From Myxococcus landrumus (lineage in GTDB: Bacteria; Myxococcota; Myxococcia; Myxococcales; Myxococcaceae), in NCBI RefSeq assembly GCF_017301635.1, contig NZ_CP071091.1, forward strand, positions 6,336,001 through 6,400,000: DNA of 64,000 nt, read 5' to 3'. Positions 48,961 through 58,200 of this stretch are shown here, piece after piece (within the stretch, counting starts at the first letter, position 1; each line of letters begins with the position of its first letter). The position numbers and the translations under genes were made by a program. The notes beneath the pieces were generated by a model. That model was not told where the DNA came from and did not search any database. It saw only the letters and a program-made list of their open reading frames with translations.

Positions 48961-51393
48961 TCATCGGGCAGGAGGCCCACGCATCGGTCGAGGAGTCGTG
49001 ACCCGGACGCCTGACACCTGACGACGGCGCTGGCGCAACAAGGCCGCGACGCCGATGAGCAGGACCCACGCGGTCGCGGCCCCTGTCGGAGACGCGCCGC
49101 AGCCGCCGCAGCCCACGTCCAGCGCGGTGGGGCCTCGGACCTGGAAGCCGGTGTCCGGAGACTTGGGGCCCGGCGTGCCAGACTCGCTGTTGAGCATGGA
49201 CGCGGACACGGCATGCGCGCCGGAAGTCAGCGCGCTCTCGGCCGCCAGCGTGTGACGGAATGCCCCCGTCGCGTCCGCGACGACCGTGGCCACGCGAGCC
49301 CCATCGACATCCAGGGAGACAGTGGCACCGGGCTGCGCCACGCCCGCGAACAACGGTGTCGGGTCCACCAGCTCGCCTTCGGCGGGGACCACGAGCACGG
49401 GCACCTCGCGCACCACTCCCGAGCCAGCATCCCCCGAGCCCGCGTCCGGCCCGGAGGTCCCCGCATCCGAGCCCCCCGCATCCGGAGTCGGCGAGCCCGC
49501 GTCTGGGTCTGGGAGGACGACCTCGAAGCGGGTGTCGGGAGAGCTCGCGCTGGAGTTGTCATCCACGTCATGGCCGTGGGCATTGACCTTGTGAGGACCC
49601 ACGGCGAGCGGAGAGTTGGCGGGGATGTCGTAGCGGAAGCGGCCCATCGAGTCCGCGACGACGATGGCCTCTTCGCGGTTGTCCACATACAGGCCCACCG
49701 TCCTCGCATTGCCGGCGACCCCCGCGATGTAGGGCGTGGGTCCAGTCACCTCACCCTCGGCGGGGACCACGATGACGGGAATCTGGAGGCCCGCGTCCGC
49801 CGCCTGCGACTGGGCGTCGAAGCCCACCTGTGAGGAGGGGCGGCTGTAGGCCCCCATGCTCTCGGAGACCGCCGTCACCACGTGGGTGCCGACATCCAGC
49901 TCGGGAACCGGAGGGTCGAGCACCGTGACGAAGTCTCCTGTCGTCCCCGCGCCGACCTCGGCGACCCGGACGCCATCGACGCTGATGATGACGCGCATGC
50001 CCGGGTCCGCCACGCCGCGGATGGTGGGACGGGTCGACACAGTGGTGTTGACGACGGGCTCGGTGATGACCGGCGTGGTGGGCGTTTCGTAGGGGAAGAT
50101 GAACTGCTTCATCTCGCCGATGGCGCCCACCGTGGCGCCGTAGCTGCCACCCGACGAGCCCGCCGTTCCGGGGGCCCCACCCGCGTGTGAGCCGGGGCAC
50201 GTCACGGACTTGCCGTGGAGCAGCAGGACACCGCCCGCGCCACCTCCGCCGGGCCCCGTCTGGAAGGAGGAGCTCGGCGCATTGCCTCCCGCGCCGCCCT
50301 GGACGAGGGCCTGGGTGCAGTCCAACGAGCCCGTGGTGCGCACGATGACCGCGCCCCCCGCGCCACCTCCGCCCGCGCCATCCCCACCGCCCGAGGCCGC
50401 CGCCGCCGCGCCGTTCGCGGAGAAGGTCCCTCCCCCGCCGACAGAGCGCGCACGCACCATCACCACGCCCCCACCCGCGCCTCCGCTCGAACCATCGCCG
50501 GAGTCACCCTCTCCCGCGCCACCGCCACCCCCCATGAGGATGGAATAGACAATCGTGTACCCCATCTCCACGCCCCCCTGCCCTCCCATGTCTCGCATGC
50601 CATCCGTGGGAGCCGTCCTTCCGCCAACACCTCCCACGCCGCGATGCCCACCACCACCGCCGCCCGCGTCCTTGCAGACACCTCCACCGCCCGCGTTGAC
50701 GAGGTTGGCTCGACCGGAGGCGGAGCCATAGCGATCCACCACGAGTCCCTCGCCCTTGAAGGCGCCGCCCTGGGACGTGGGGAGGTCAGCCCCGGTGCAG
50801 TTGGTGCGACTCGTGTTCTGGGTGAAGGCACCGCCTCGGAAGCCCGCGCCATCGGCGTTGATGGAGCCGTCGTTCGTCACCGCGCCACTGGCGAGGAACG
50901 CGACGATGCCGCCGCTGCTCCCATCCCAGGGAGGTGCCACGAGCGCGCCGGACGAGGCCACGCTCACGGTGGTGTATTCGGGCACCGTGACAGCCTGAGA
51001 GCCGGGGGCGTCGTAGTTGTTGATGAGCGGCGCGGAGAGCTGAATCACCATCGGGCTGCCCGCGGTGACAGAGGACACCCGAGCCATCTCCCAGCTCCCC
51101 ACGCTACCGGGGCTCGTCGGGCTCGTGCCACCCGAGGGGGTGCTGGAAGCGAAGCCCTGCGTCTGGTGGATGAGCAGCAGACTGCCCACGGCGGGCGCGG
51201 TGACGGCCTCTACCGAGAGCACGCGAGCCCCCCGCGACGCACCCAATGGCATACGCATCGCCAGGTTGATGGTGCGCCGGCTGTTGACGGTGAGCGGACC
51301 GTCGCGTCCGGTTCCCAGGCCAAACGAATCCAGCTCGGCCTGCGCGGCGGAAGACAGCAACAAGAGGACGAGAACCAGGGGGGGCAGACGCAT
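48961..51393 (-). CDS. AgmC-like surface protein with Ig-like repeats and MYXO-CTERM-type anchor
   Basis: 810 residues. A signal peptide (VLVLLLLSSAAQAEL) precedes an N-terminal domain of 190 residues; a Gly-rich region follows (about 230-420; blocks such as GGGGGGHRGVGGVGGR and AAAASGGGDGAGGGGAGG). Three Ig-like repeats follow, each opening with a VPAEGEV.-type or VI.EP..N-type strand (PVIVVPAEGEVTGPTPYIAGV, LVVPAEGELVDPTPLFAGV). A Pro/Asp/Ser/Gly linker leads to the end CGGCGASPTGAATAWVLLIG followed by Arg, which matches the MYXO-CTERM signal (Cys-rich motif, helix, basic tail). The arrangement resembles AgmC, associated with adventurous gliding motility. A gliding role is by similarity only. 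Confidence 0.72.
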   Translation of the reverse strand: MRLPPLVLVLLLLSSAAQAELDSFGLGTGRDGPLTVNSRRTINLAMRMPLGASRGARVLSVEAVTAPAVGSLLLIHQTQGFASSTPSGGTSPTSPGSVGSWEMARVSSVTAGSPMVIQLSAPLINNYDAPGSQAVTVPEYTTVSVASSGALVAPPWDGSSGGIVAFLASGAVTNDGSINADGAGFRGGAFTQNTSRTNCTGADLPTSQGGAFKGEGLVVDRYGSASGRANLVNAGGGGVCKDAGGGGGGHRGVGGVGGRTAPTDGMRDMGGQGGVEMGYTIVYSILMGGGGGAGEGDSGDGSSGGAGGGVVMVRARSVGGGGTFSANGAAAAASGGGDGAGGGGAGGAVIVRTTGSLDCTQALVQGGAGGNAPSSSFQTGPGGGGAGGVLLLHGKSVTCPGSHAGGAPGTAGSSGGSYGATVGAIGEMKQFIFPYETPTTPVITEPVVNTTVSTRPTIRGVADPGMRVIISVDGVRVAEVGAGTTGDFVTVLDPPVPELDVGTHVVTAVSESMGAYSRPSSQVGFDAQSQAADAGLQIPVIVVPAEGEVTGPTPYIAGVAGNARTVGLYVDNREEAIVVADSMGRFRYDIPANSPLAVGPHKVNAHGHDVDDNSSASSPDTRFEVVLPDPDAGSPTPDAGGSDAGTSGPDAGSGDAGSGVVREVPVLVVPAEGELVDPTPLFAGVAQPGATVSLDVDGARVATVVADATGAFRHTLAAESALTSGAHAVSASMLNSESGTPGPKSPDTGFQVRGPTALDVGCGGCGASPTGAATAWVLLIGVAALLRQRRRQVSGVRVTTPRPMRGPPAR

Positions 51394-51456
51394 TCAGGCC
51401 ATGCTGCCCCAGAAACCTGGATTCCCGCGAGAGTACGAAAGGGCTAGCACCCTCCG

Positions 51457-51951
51457 TCAACTGGCCGAGCCCTGCAGGGCACGTGCATTCCAGGGCGAGA
51501 AGAAGGGCTGTCGCAACAGACGCGGCAGGGCGCGTTTATCGACGCACCAGAGCTGGAGCGCGTCTTCCCATTCACCGAGCTCGGCCACGGCGCGCACGTC
51601 CGGGGCGTCGCGATAGAGGTCATTGAGGTTGTGGACGAGGGCGGAGAGGTTCTCGACCTCCCAGCGCTCGGTGACGTCCCCGGCCTGGACGTGCAGCTCG
51701 AGGACGGGGCGCTCGCGGACATCCACGACCTTGAGGTTCCGAGCGGCGCCGCCCATGGCGAGGGTGAGCGGGCCCATGAGCTCATCGGGGCGGACGCCGA
51801 GGGAGACGGAGAGCCCGCCCTGGAGCAGGCCCGCGTCGCACAGGCGCAGCAGGGAGACATGGGGAGGCTCGCCCCGGGGGAGCAGCTCCGAGGCGGCGGC
51901 GCGGTCCTTGAGGAGGTGCTCCCGGGTGAGGACGTCGAGCAGGGGGGGCAT
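51457..51951 (-). CDS. Hypothetical protein
   Basis: 164 residues from the ATG at 51951 (MPPLLDVLTREHLLKDRAAA). I do not recognise it. It is soluble and mostly alpha/beta (LSVSLGVRPDELMGPLTLAM, NLKVVDVRERPVLELHVQAG) and ends with DKRALPRLLRQPFFSPWNAR. There is no signal peptide. It is 11 bp downstream of the cupin gene on the same strand and probably belongs to the same transcript. Confidence 0.6.
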   Translation of the reverse strand: MPPLLDVLTREHLLKDRAAASELLPRGEPPHVSLLRLCDAGLLQGGLSVSLGVRPDELMGPLTLAMGGAARNLKVVDVRERPVLELHVQAGDVTERWEVENLSALVHNLNDLYRDAPDVRAVAELGEWEDALQLWCVDKRALPRLLRQPFFSPWNARALQGSAS

Positions 51952-51962
51952 GGGGCGAGAGC

Positions 51963-52466
51963 CTATCGCTCCTCGCCGCTCCAGTAGTCCACCTCGGCGG
52001 CGAGGGGGAGGACGGTGTACAGGGTTCGAGCGGCCTTGTCGCCCCCGGGCGCGGAGCCCGCGGTGACACACACCTTCTTCGAGTCCGGGTACACCATGAC
52101 GTCGGGCTCCACCATGGTGGAGAACGCGAGGTAGCGCAGCGTCTCGGTGCCGTCGTTGACGAGCTGGTGTGCACACGCGGCGCCCACGGGGAGGGCGACA
52201 TAGTCCCCCGCCCGCACGGGCAGCGACGCATCGCCGAGGCGCAGCAGGCCCGAGCCGGAGAGGACGTAGTACGCCTCTTCATTGGCCAGGTGGTAGTGCA
52301 GCGGGAAGGCGTGCGTGCCGGGTGCGAGCTCCATCAAGCTGCACCCGAGCTGCTGGCCCTTCGCCGCGGCGCCCAATTGCTTGCGGCGATACGCGACGCG
52401 AGGGCCCTGTGTGACTTCAGTCCAGGGCAGCGAGGGCTCATGGATGAGGTGTGGGTGTGTGGACAT
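51963..52466 (-). CDS. Cupin-domain protein
   Basis: 167 residues. The cupin metal motifs are HAFPLHYHLANEEAYYVLSG (HxH then E) and VRAGDYVALPVGAACAHQL (last His). It is a single-barrel cupin that may act as a mannose-6-phosphate-isomerase-like or acireductone-dioxygenase-like enzyme or a sugar or hormone binder. The substrate is unknown. It is between the methyltransferase (4 bp away) and the hypothetical gene, so these three minus-strand genes form a likely operon. Confidence 0.85.
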   Translation of the reverse strand: MSTHPHLIHEPSLPWTEVTQGPRVAYRRKQLGAAAKGQQLGCSLMELAPGTHAFPLHYHLANEEAYYVLSGSGLLRLGDASLPVRAGDYVALPVGAACAHQLVNDGTETLRYLAFSTMVEPDVMVYPDSKKVCVTAGSAPGGDKAARTLYTVLPLAAEVDYWSGEER

Positions 52467-52470
52467 GGAA

Positions 52471-53247
52471 TCACGGGCGCGTGGCGAGGAGGGCGAAGAC
52501 GCGGTGGGGGATGTCGAGGACGGGCTGCGGGAAACGCTCGGCGAGGATGCGGGCGAGGGTCTGGTCGAAGCGCTCGACTTCTGCGGGAGGAAGGGTGGCG
52601 CCGACGAAGGCGCTGGCGCGGCAGCGGCCTCGCCAGGCTTCGTGGGTGTAGGGAATCAGCACGTCGTAGGAGAAGGTCTCCAGGGGCGTGAAGCCCGCGT
52701 CGGTGACGTCACTGAGCCACTGGGGATAGAGCCCGACACCGCAGCCGAAGCGGGCGTGGTCGGGAGGATTGGGATTGCTGGCGTTCATGAGGGCGTCGGT
52801 GGCTTCGACGACATTGCCGGGCATGGGGAGCCAGTCGAGGTGGGCGATGATGAGCCGGCCTCCGGGGACAAGCAGTCGAGCGGCCTCCCGAGCGGCGGCG
52901 GGGCGGTCGAACCAATGCCAGCACTGGCCCGCGGTGACGAGGTCGAAGGACGCCGAGGGCAGTCCGGTGGACTCGGCGGGGGCTTCGCGGAAGTCGATGG
53001 ACAGACGGGCCTCGGTGGCGAGCTGGCGCGCGCCCTCCAGCATGGATGCGGAGACATCAAGGCCGATGACGGAGCAGCCCTTGCGGGCGAGGCCGCGGGC
53101 GACGACGCCCGTGCCGGTGCCGACGTCGACGGTGCGGAGCCCTGGGCGGAGGACGTTCTCTCGGACGAGCCGGTCGAAGAAGGAATCAGGGAAGCCAGCG
53201 CGGTGGCGGGTGTAGTCCGTCGAGGTACGTCCGAAGTCCACTGTCAT
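52471..53247 (-). CDS. Class I SAM-dependent methyltransferase
   Basis: 258 residues from the ATG at 53247 (MTVDFGRTSTDYTRHRAGFP). Motif I is TVDVGTGTGVVARGLARKG, the post-I acidic segment is VIGLDVSASMLEGAR, then FDLVTAGQCWHWFDRPAAAR and LLVPGGRLIIAHLDWL. The family is the UbiE/class I small-molecule type with a 'WHWF' segment. The substrate is unknown. It is the first gene of the set 53247-51457 and is divergent from the citrate-synthase-like gene, sharing a 109-bp promoter region. Confidence 0.9.
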   Translation of the reverse strand: MTVDFGRTSTDYTRHRAGFPDSFFDRLVRENVLRPGLRTVDVGTGTGVVARGLARKGCSVIGLDVSASMLEGARQLATEARLSIDFREAPAESTGLPSASFDLVTAGQCWHWFDRPAAAREAARLLVPGGRLIIAHLDWLPMPGNVVEATDALMNASNPNPPDHARFGCGVGLYPQWLSDVTDAGFTPLETFSYDVLIPYTHEAWRGRCRASAFVGATLPPAEVERFDQTLARILAERFPQPVLDIPHRVFALLATRP

Positions 53248-53356
53248 GGGGATGCTCCTCTCGAGTGAGTGTCCGAGCCTCCATGCGTGCGGGAAGGCAC
53301 ACATCGACGGGAGAATCGAGTCGAGTCGACAATGGCTGTCTGGAGGCTGTTGAGAC

Positions 53357-54652
53357 ATGAGTAGACGCAAGGGAGGACGCTCTCAATCTCGATTCGTCCA
53401 TCGACCCGAGGAGGAGCTGGTGACGGCGGTGGAGGCGGCGGCCTTGTTGGGGGTGAAGCGGGCGACGCTCTACACCTATGTGAGCCGAGGCCTCGTGCGA
53501 TGCGTGCCGGAACCAGGGACAAAGGAGAACCGGTATGTGCGCTCGGACCTGGAGCGGTTGAAGACGCGGCATGACGCGAGGGCGGGACATGCGGCGGTGG
53601 CGTCGGGGGCGCTGCGGTGGGGAGAGCCGGTCATCGATTCATCGGTGTCTCAAGTGGGAGCGGAGGGACTGGCGTACCGAGGTCACTCAGCGGTGGGGTT
53701 GGTGTTGGAGGGGCGGAGCTTCGAGGCGGTGGCGGAGTTGTTGTGGTCGGGGACGTTGCCGGAGGAGGAGCCTCGATGGGAGGCGGGGGAGGCGGTGATT
53801 CCGCCGTCGGAGCTGGCAAGGCTGTTGCCGCGAGAGACGCCCCCGGTGACGGCTTTGAGTGCGCTGGTGCCGTTGTTGGCGGCGAAGGATGTGATGCGCT
53901 TCGCGGCGCCGCCCGAACAGGAGAAGGTGCGAGCGAGGCGGCTGGTGCGGCAACTGGCGGCATGGGTGGGAGTGGCTCATGCGCCAGGGCGAGTAGCGAG
54001 GGCACTGCGAGCGGAGACGATGGCGGAGTCCCTGGTGTGTGCATGGGACTCCAAGGTGAAGAGTGCGCCGGAGCTGTTGAATCGCGCGTTGGTGTTGTGC
54101 GCGGACCACGAGCTGAATGTGTCGACCTTCACCGCGAGGGTGACGGCGTCCTCGGGGGCGGACCTGTACGCGTGCGTGAGCGCGGCGTTGGCGGCGTCTT
54201 CGGGGCCTCGGCATGGCGGGGCGTGTGACAGGGTGGAGGCGCTGCTGACGGAGGTGGGAAAGCCAGAGCGAGCCACGGCGGTGGTGCGCGAGCGATTGCG
54301 CCGAGGCGATGCGGTGCCAGGCTTCGGGCACCGGCTGTATCCAAACGGAGACCCGAGGACCCCACCCCTGCTGGAAGCCGCGCGAGAAGTCAGGCCCGAG
54401 GTACCGAGGGTCAGAGTGGCGAGGGCGGTCCAGGACGCGATGCGAGAGGCAGGGCATCCGGAGCCCTCGGTGGACCTGGGGTTGGTGATGCTGGCGGATG
54501 CACTGGGATTGCCGCCAGGAGCGGCGGGGACACTGTTCGCGGTAGGGCGCGCGGCGGGCTGGGTAGCACACATCCTGGAGCAAAGAGAACAAGGACACCT
54601 GCTCCGCCCCAGGGCCCGCTATGTCGAGCCCTCTCCCGCCTCACGGAAATAA
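53357..54652 (+). CDS. Citrate synthase-family protein with N-terminal HTH domain
   Basis: 431 residues. Residues about 20-70 form a helix-turn-helix of the excisionase/MerR-like type (LVTAVEAAALLGVKRATLYT, YVSRGLVRCVPEPGTKENRY). Residues about 85-425 are a citrate synthase fold with its catalytic residues: HELNVSTFTARVTASSG (first His), FGHRLYPNGDPR (second His), VDLGLVMLADALGLPPGAAG (Asp), and LLRPRARY (Arg). The catalytic set looks intact. The N-terminal domain suggests it might bind DNA, e.g. its own promoter, in response to oxaloacetate or acetyl-CoA. It could also be an enzyme (citrate or methylcitrate synthase) with a vestigial domain. The upstream divergent promoter is shared with the methyltransferase gene. 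Confidence 0.85.
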   Translation: MSRRKGGRSQSRFVHRPEEELVTAVEAAALLGVKRATLYTYVSRGLVRCVPEPGTKENRYVRSDLERLKTRHDARAGHAAVASGALRWGEPVIDSSVSQVGAEGLAYRGHSAVGLVLEGRSFEAVAELLWSGTLPEEEPRWEAGEAVIPPSELARLLPRETPPVTALSALVPLLAAKDVMRFAAPPEQEKVRARRLVRQLAAWVGVAHAPGRVARALRAETMAESLVCAWDSKVKSAPELLNRALVLCADHELNVSTFTARVTASSGADLYACVSAALAASSGPRHGGACDRVEALLTEVGKPERATAVVRERLRRGDAVPGFGHRLYPNGDPRTPPLLEAAREVRPEVPRVRVARAVQDAMREAGHPEPSVDLGLVMLADALGLPPGAAGTLFAVGRAAGWVAHILEQREQGHLLRPRARYVEPSPASRK

Positions 54653-54864
54653 TAGAGCCTGGGACTGCCGCTCCAAAACGCAACGGCGCGGAGCATCAAC
54701 CACAGACAGTCCCAGCCAAAAGCTCTCAAAGGACGTTTTGTCCAAGGTTAGGACTCCTGTCCGTCTTGCGGGATGGGTATGTGCCGCCAACGCTCGCCAG
54801 AGCATGGCACGACCTTTGCCAGCAAAACCTCGCTTTCCGCCACATCCAGGAGTTCAGTGCCAGC

Positions 54865-55263
54865 ATGATCTTCAGACGGCATTGCTTCAAGACGCTGTTG
54901 ATTCTCTCCTCCCTTCTATTCGCCAGCAGTTGCAAGGAGTCGGAGGACAAATCCGCAACCCAAGCCCAAAACTCCAGCGCCACTGTCAGCGTGGTCAGTG
55001 AGCATCGATTTCAACCCACGAGCAAGCCCATCGCACTCAAGGCTCTCGGCCAAGACTGCTCATTGTCCGGGCCAGGAGAATGCGCCTCCGGCGTCTGCGT
55101 GCACACAGGGGCCGCGCGCAACACCGGCTACGTCTGTAGTCAGCGATGCGGTCAGGGAACCCCGTGCCCCACAGGCTGGCGCTGCACGCGCACCCACCCA
55201 GTCGACCCAGATGCGGCTCTCTGTCTTCCGAGCGAAGACGCCCCCAGCCATCCCGCTCAGTGA
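54865..55263 (+). CDS. Cys-rich lipoprotein preceding the RHS gene
   Basis: 132 residues from the ATG at 54865. The lipobox is LLFASSCKES. The C-terminal 75 residues hold eight Cys in the pattern DCSLSGPGECASGVCVHTG, YVCSQRCGQGTPCPTGWRC and LCLPS, a small disulphide-rich module common in myxobacterial lipoproteins. The RHS gene starts 24 bp after its stop, so it is very probably cotranscribed and may anchor or help export the RHS protein. Confidence 0.72.
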   Translation: MIFRRHCFKTLLILSSLLFASSCKESEDKSATQAQNSSATVSVVSEHRFQPTSKPIALKALGQDCSLSGPGECASGVCVHTGAARNTGYVCSQRCGQGTPCPTGWRCTRTHPVDPDAALCLPSEDAPSHPAQ

Positions 55264-55287
55264 GCGGCCACTTCGAGAAGCAACACC

Positions 55288-58200
55288 ATGAACCCACTCT
55301 CGGGATTCCTCTCCGGGCAACTACGTTGCCTACTCCTAGCTCTACTCCTTCTACCGGCACTGAGTGAGGCAGGCGGACAGTTCCAGGTCTGCAGTCCAGC
55401 CAGTGACGGCTACAACCACGTTTGGATCTGTGCGTGTGGCACGAACTCCTCCGGGCAAGCCGCTTCGATGTACTGCGACGCACTGAACCAATCGTCATGC
55501 AGTGGAGGCAACTGTCTCTACCCCCCATCGGGGAGACTCGAGGACATTGGATACTATCCCTGTTGCCTGACGGGGCTGTATTGCCCCTCTGGGACCGAGG
55601 CCAACAGCATCCTCAGTGGTGCCGAGACCTGTGACGAGCCCTGGGCGGACGACTGCAAGATCGGTGAAGACTGCCGTGGGTCGGACGGCTACTGCAGCAA
55701 GGGAACGTGCAAAGGCAGCGTTGGCGGCATCAGCACGCCGAGTGGCGCGTACAGCGCCCCAGAGACACACTGCGAAGTCACCATCACCAACGCCTGCGAC
55801 GATGATGACGAGGGCGAAGACAACATGTGCGAGACACTGGGTGGCGCCCCCCACGCGGGCGATCCAGTCCTTCTCGGAAGTGGCTCCACCAGGCATGACG
55901 TCACAGATGTCGAACTACCTGGCGCTCTCGGTGCACTGACGTTCAAGCGGAGCTACTTCTCGAGCTCCGAGAAGTGGGCGCTCGGGGATGGCCTGCTCAG
56001 CGCCGCGGGCACCGTGATTCCCGCTCCTTTCGGTACCTCGCCAGCACATCCGGTTTCGTTGCTCTGGTGGCATAGCTTCTACAGCTTCGTCCACCCGCAA
56101 ACCACGACCCCCAACAACGAGGTGTGGCATGTGAGGCAAGGCAGCGGAAAGCTCCTCGACTTCACGGGCTGCCAGCGCTCGCCTTCGACCTGTGTGGCCC
56201 GCCCTGCCCCACTCTCTGGGGAGACCACCGGACGCCTGGTCTGGGAGAGCACGGGTCCGACCAGTGGCTACTTCGTCCTGCATTTGCCTGGTGTGGGCAG
56301 GCTCATCTACGCGGACGTCTGGACTCCGCAGGGCGGCTCGACAACCGACGTGCGCTACTTCCTCACCCGCATTGAGGACGCGCGCCAACTCACCCCGTCA
56401 GGGCAAGCACGAGTCCAGGCCACGCTGACGTACGCGCCTCCACCAAATCTCAACTGTCCAGGACTGAGCGCTGGTGCCAACCCGGGAGTCCCCTACCTCG
56501 CGACAGTCGAGAACTTGGAAGGGATGAGGCTCCGGCTCGAGTACAAGCGCGTCCTGGCCTATCAACCTGGACAGCCAGAACAGTGTGTCCTGTCACGAGT
56601 GTTGGTGGAGTCCTCTTCGGCTCCGACTCCGGCGGTCCCCCTCGTCGAGTACACCTATCGGAAGAACCAGGCTGGCTCCGAGCAGGCAGGCCTCATCGAG
56701 AGTGCGCTGAATCTCCATCAAAACGGAGCCGTGGAGAGCTATTCCTACCCAGACCCGGTGACTGGCACTGGGCAGTGGCAGCTCCTTCGGAACAACATGG
56801 TCATCGCCACCCACGCCTCGACCAAGGGGCGCGTTACGAGTGACTACTCCCCCAAACGAGGGAAGCGGGGCAGTGGGAGTCTGATGCTTCTTCCAGATAT
56901 GTTCCCAGTCGCCTGCACCAATGATTCATCACCTGCATGCAAGAAGACCAAGACGAACTACGCACAGGTCTATGCTTTCGATGGGAAAGGATGGGGAACG
57001 GCGTCCAACTATCTTTCACAGTATCTCCATGTCTACGACATGGAGCAGACCTCATTTGCGCGTCCTTGGAGAATCCGCCGCGTCACTCGCCCCTGCCCCG
57101 AGGCCGCATCTTGCAATCAGACACAAGAGTTCATCTGGCATCAGTTCAGCGATGGCCCTGCTGTCACGCTCGCCGAGAAGGACTTCGAGGACGGATGGAC
57201 TGTTCGCGAGTGGGAAGGTCCTCCTGATGGAGGCGTTGGGGGTTATGCGGACCTGAAGCGAGTCCATGTGGGGGCGGAGAACCGTGATGGTGGGAGCGCA
57301 TTGGAGACCGTGGCCTTCGAGTACACTCCTGGGACAGCTGGCACGGGGCTCTTGGTAGGCGAGCGGCTTCGAACAGAGGAGCGCCAAGACTCGGTCCTCG
57401 TCCCGAGTGGCGAAGCAGTGACACGCTATATCCATGATCCCGCCACCAACCGACTGAAGGCTACGATTCGGAGTGGCTATACCCAGGCCCTGACTGGAAC
57501 CACCTGGGATACAGTTCCGGTCTTGAAACATGTCGGCACCTTCTACTTCACGCGACATGCATGCTCGGGCGGGTCGACGGAAGATGCCTTGGGACGTGTC
57601 CTGGAGGTGCATGGCCCCTGCTGGGTCGACAGTCCCACCGCAACCGACTGCTCCGCTTCCCTCAATGCCCAGGTCCCCATCACCCAGTATCATTATTGGC
57701 CTGCGGGGACTTCGGGGCACGACGCACAGCGACTCCAGAAGGTGGTTCGTTTTCCGAATACAGGGGGAGGAACGTCCTGCATCGGGCAACAGGGTCTTGC
57801 GACGACGTACGCGGACTATGACTTGTGGGGTCAACCGCGAGTCGTCACGGACGCCAATGGCGTGAGCACCACCTACACCTACGAGATGAATCGAGTCACC
57901 TCGATCTCCACGCAGGGAGCCACCTGGAACTACATCTACGAAAAGGGGGCCCTGCTCTACGTGCAGTCACCTCGTGGAGACTACGAGATGTTCTGCCGAC
58001 GCGACAATGGAGGCTCTGGCTCGCACTGTGTCGGTAACTGGTACGACGACATCCGCGTCCGGAGCAAGATTCCCTATCCAGGAGGACCTGCCTATGAGTT
58101 CATCCGATACGAACGAGCTGCGGATGGCCTTCTTGGTTCAGAGACCTACCTGAGCGAGTATTCACACGGATACCAGGAACTCCGTGCGAAATACTATCAG

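Noticed and set aside
48756-49001. Small open frame (81 codons) across the 90-bp repeats
   Set aside because: Its sequence is just the repeat read in another frame, with no start signal, and it runs into the terminator and the convergent gene.
50200-50560. Possible simple-sequence repeat or recombination hot spot
   Set aside because: It encodes the Gly-rich segment of the AgmC-like protein; codons vary and no exact DNA repeat unit is seen.
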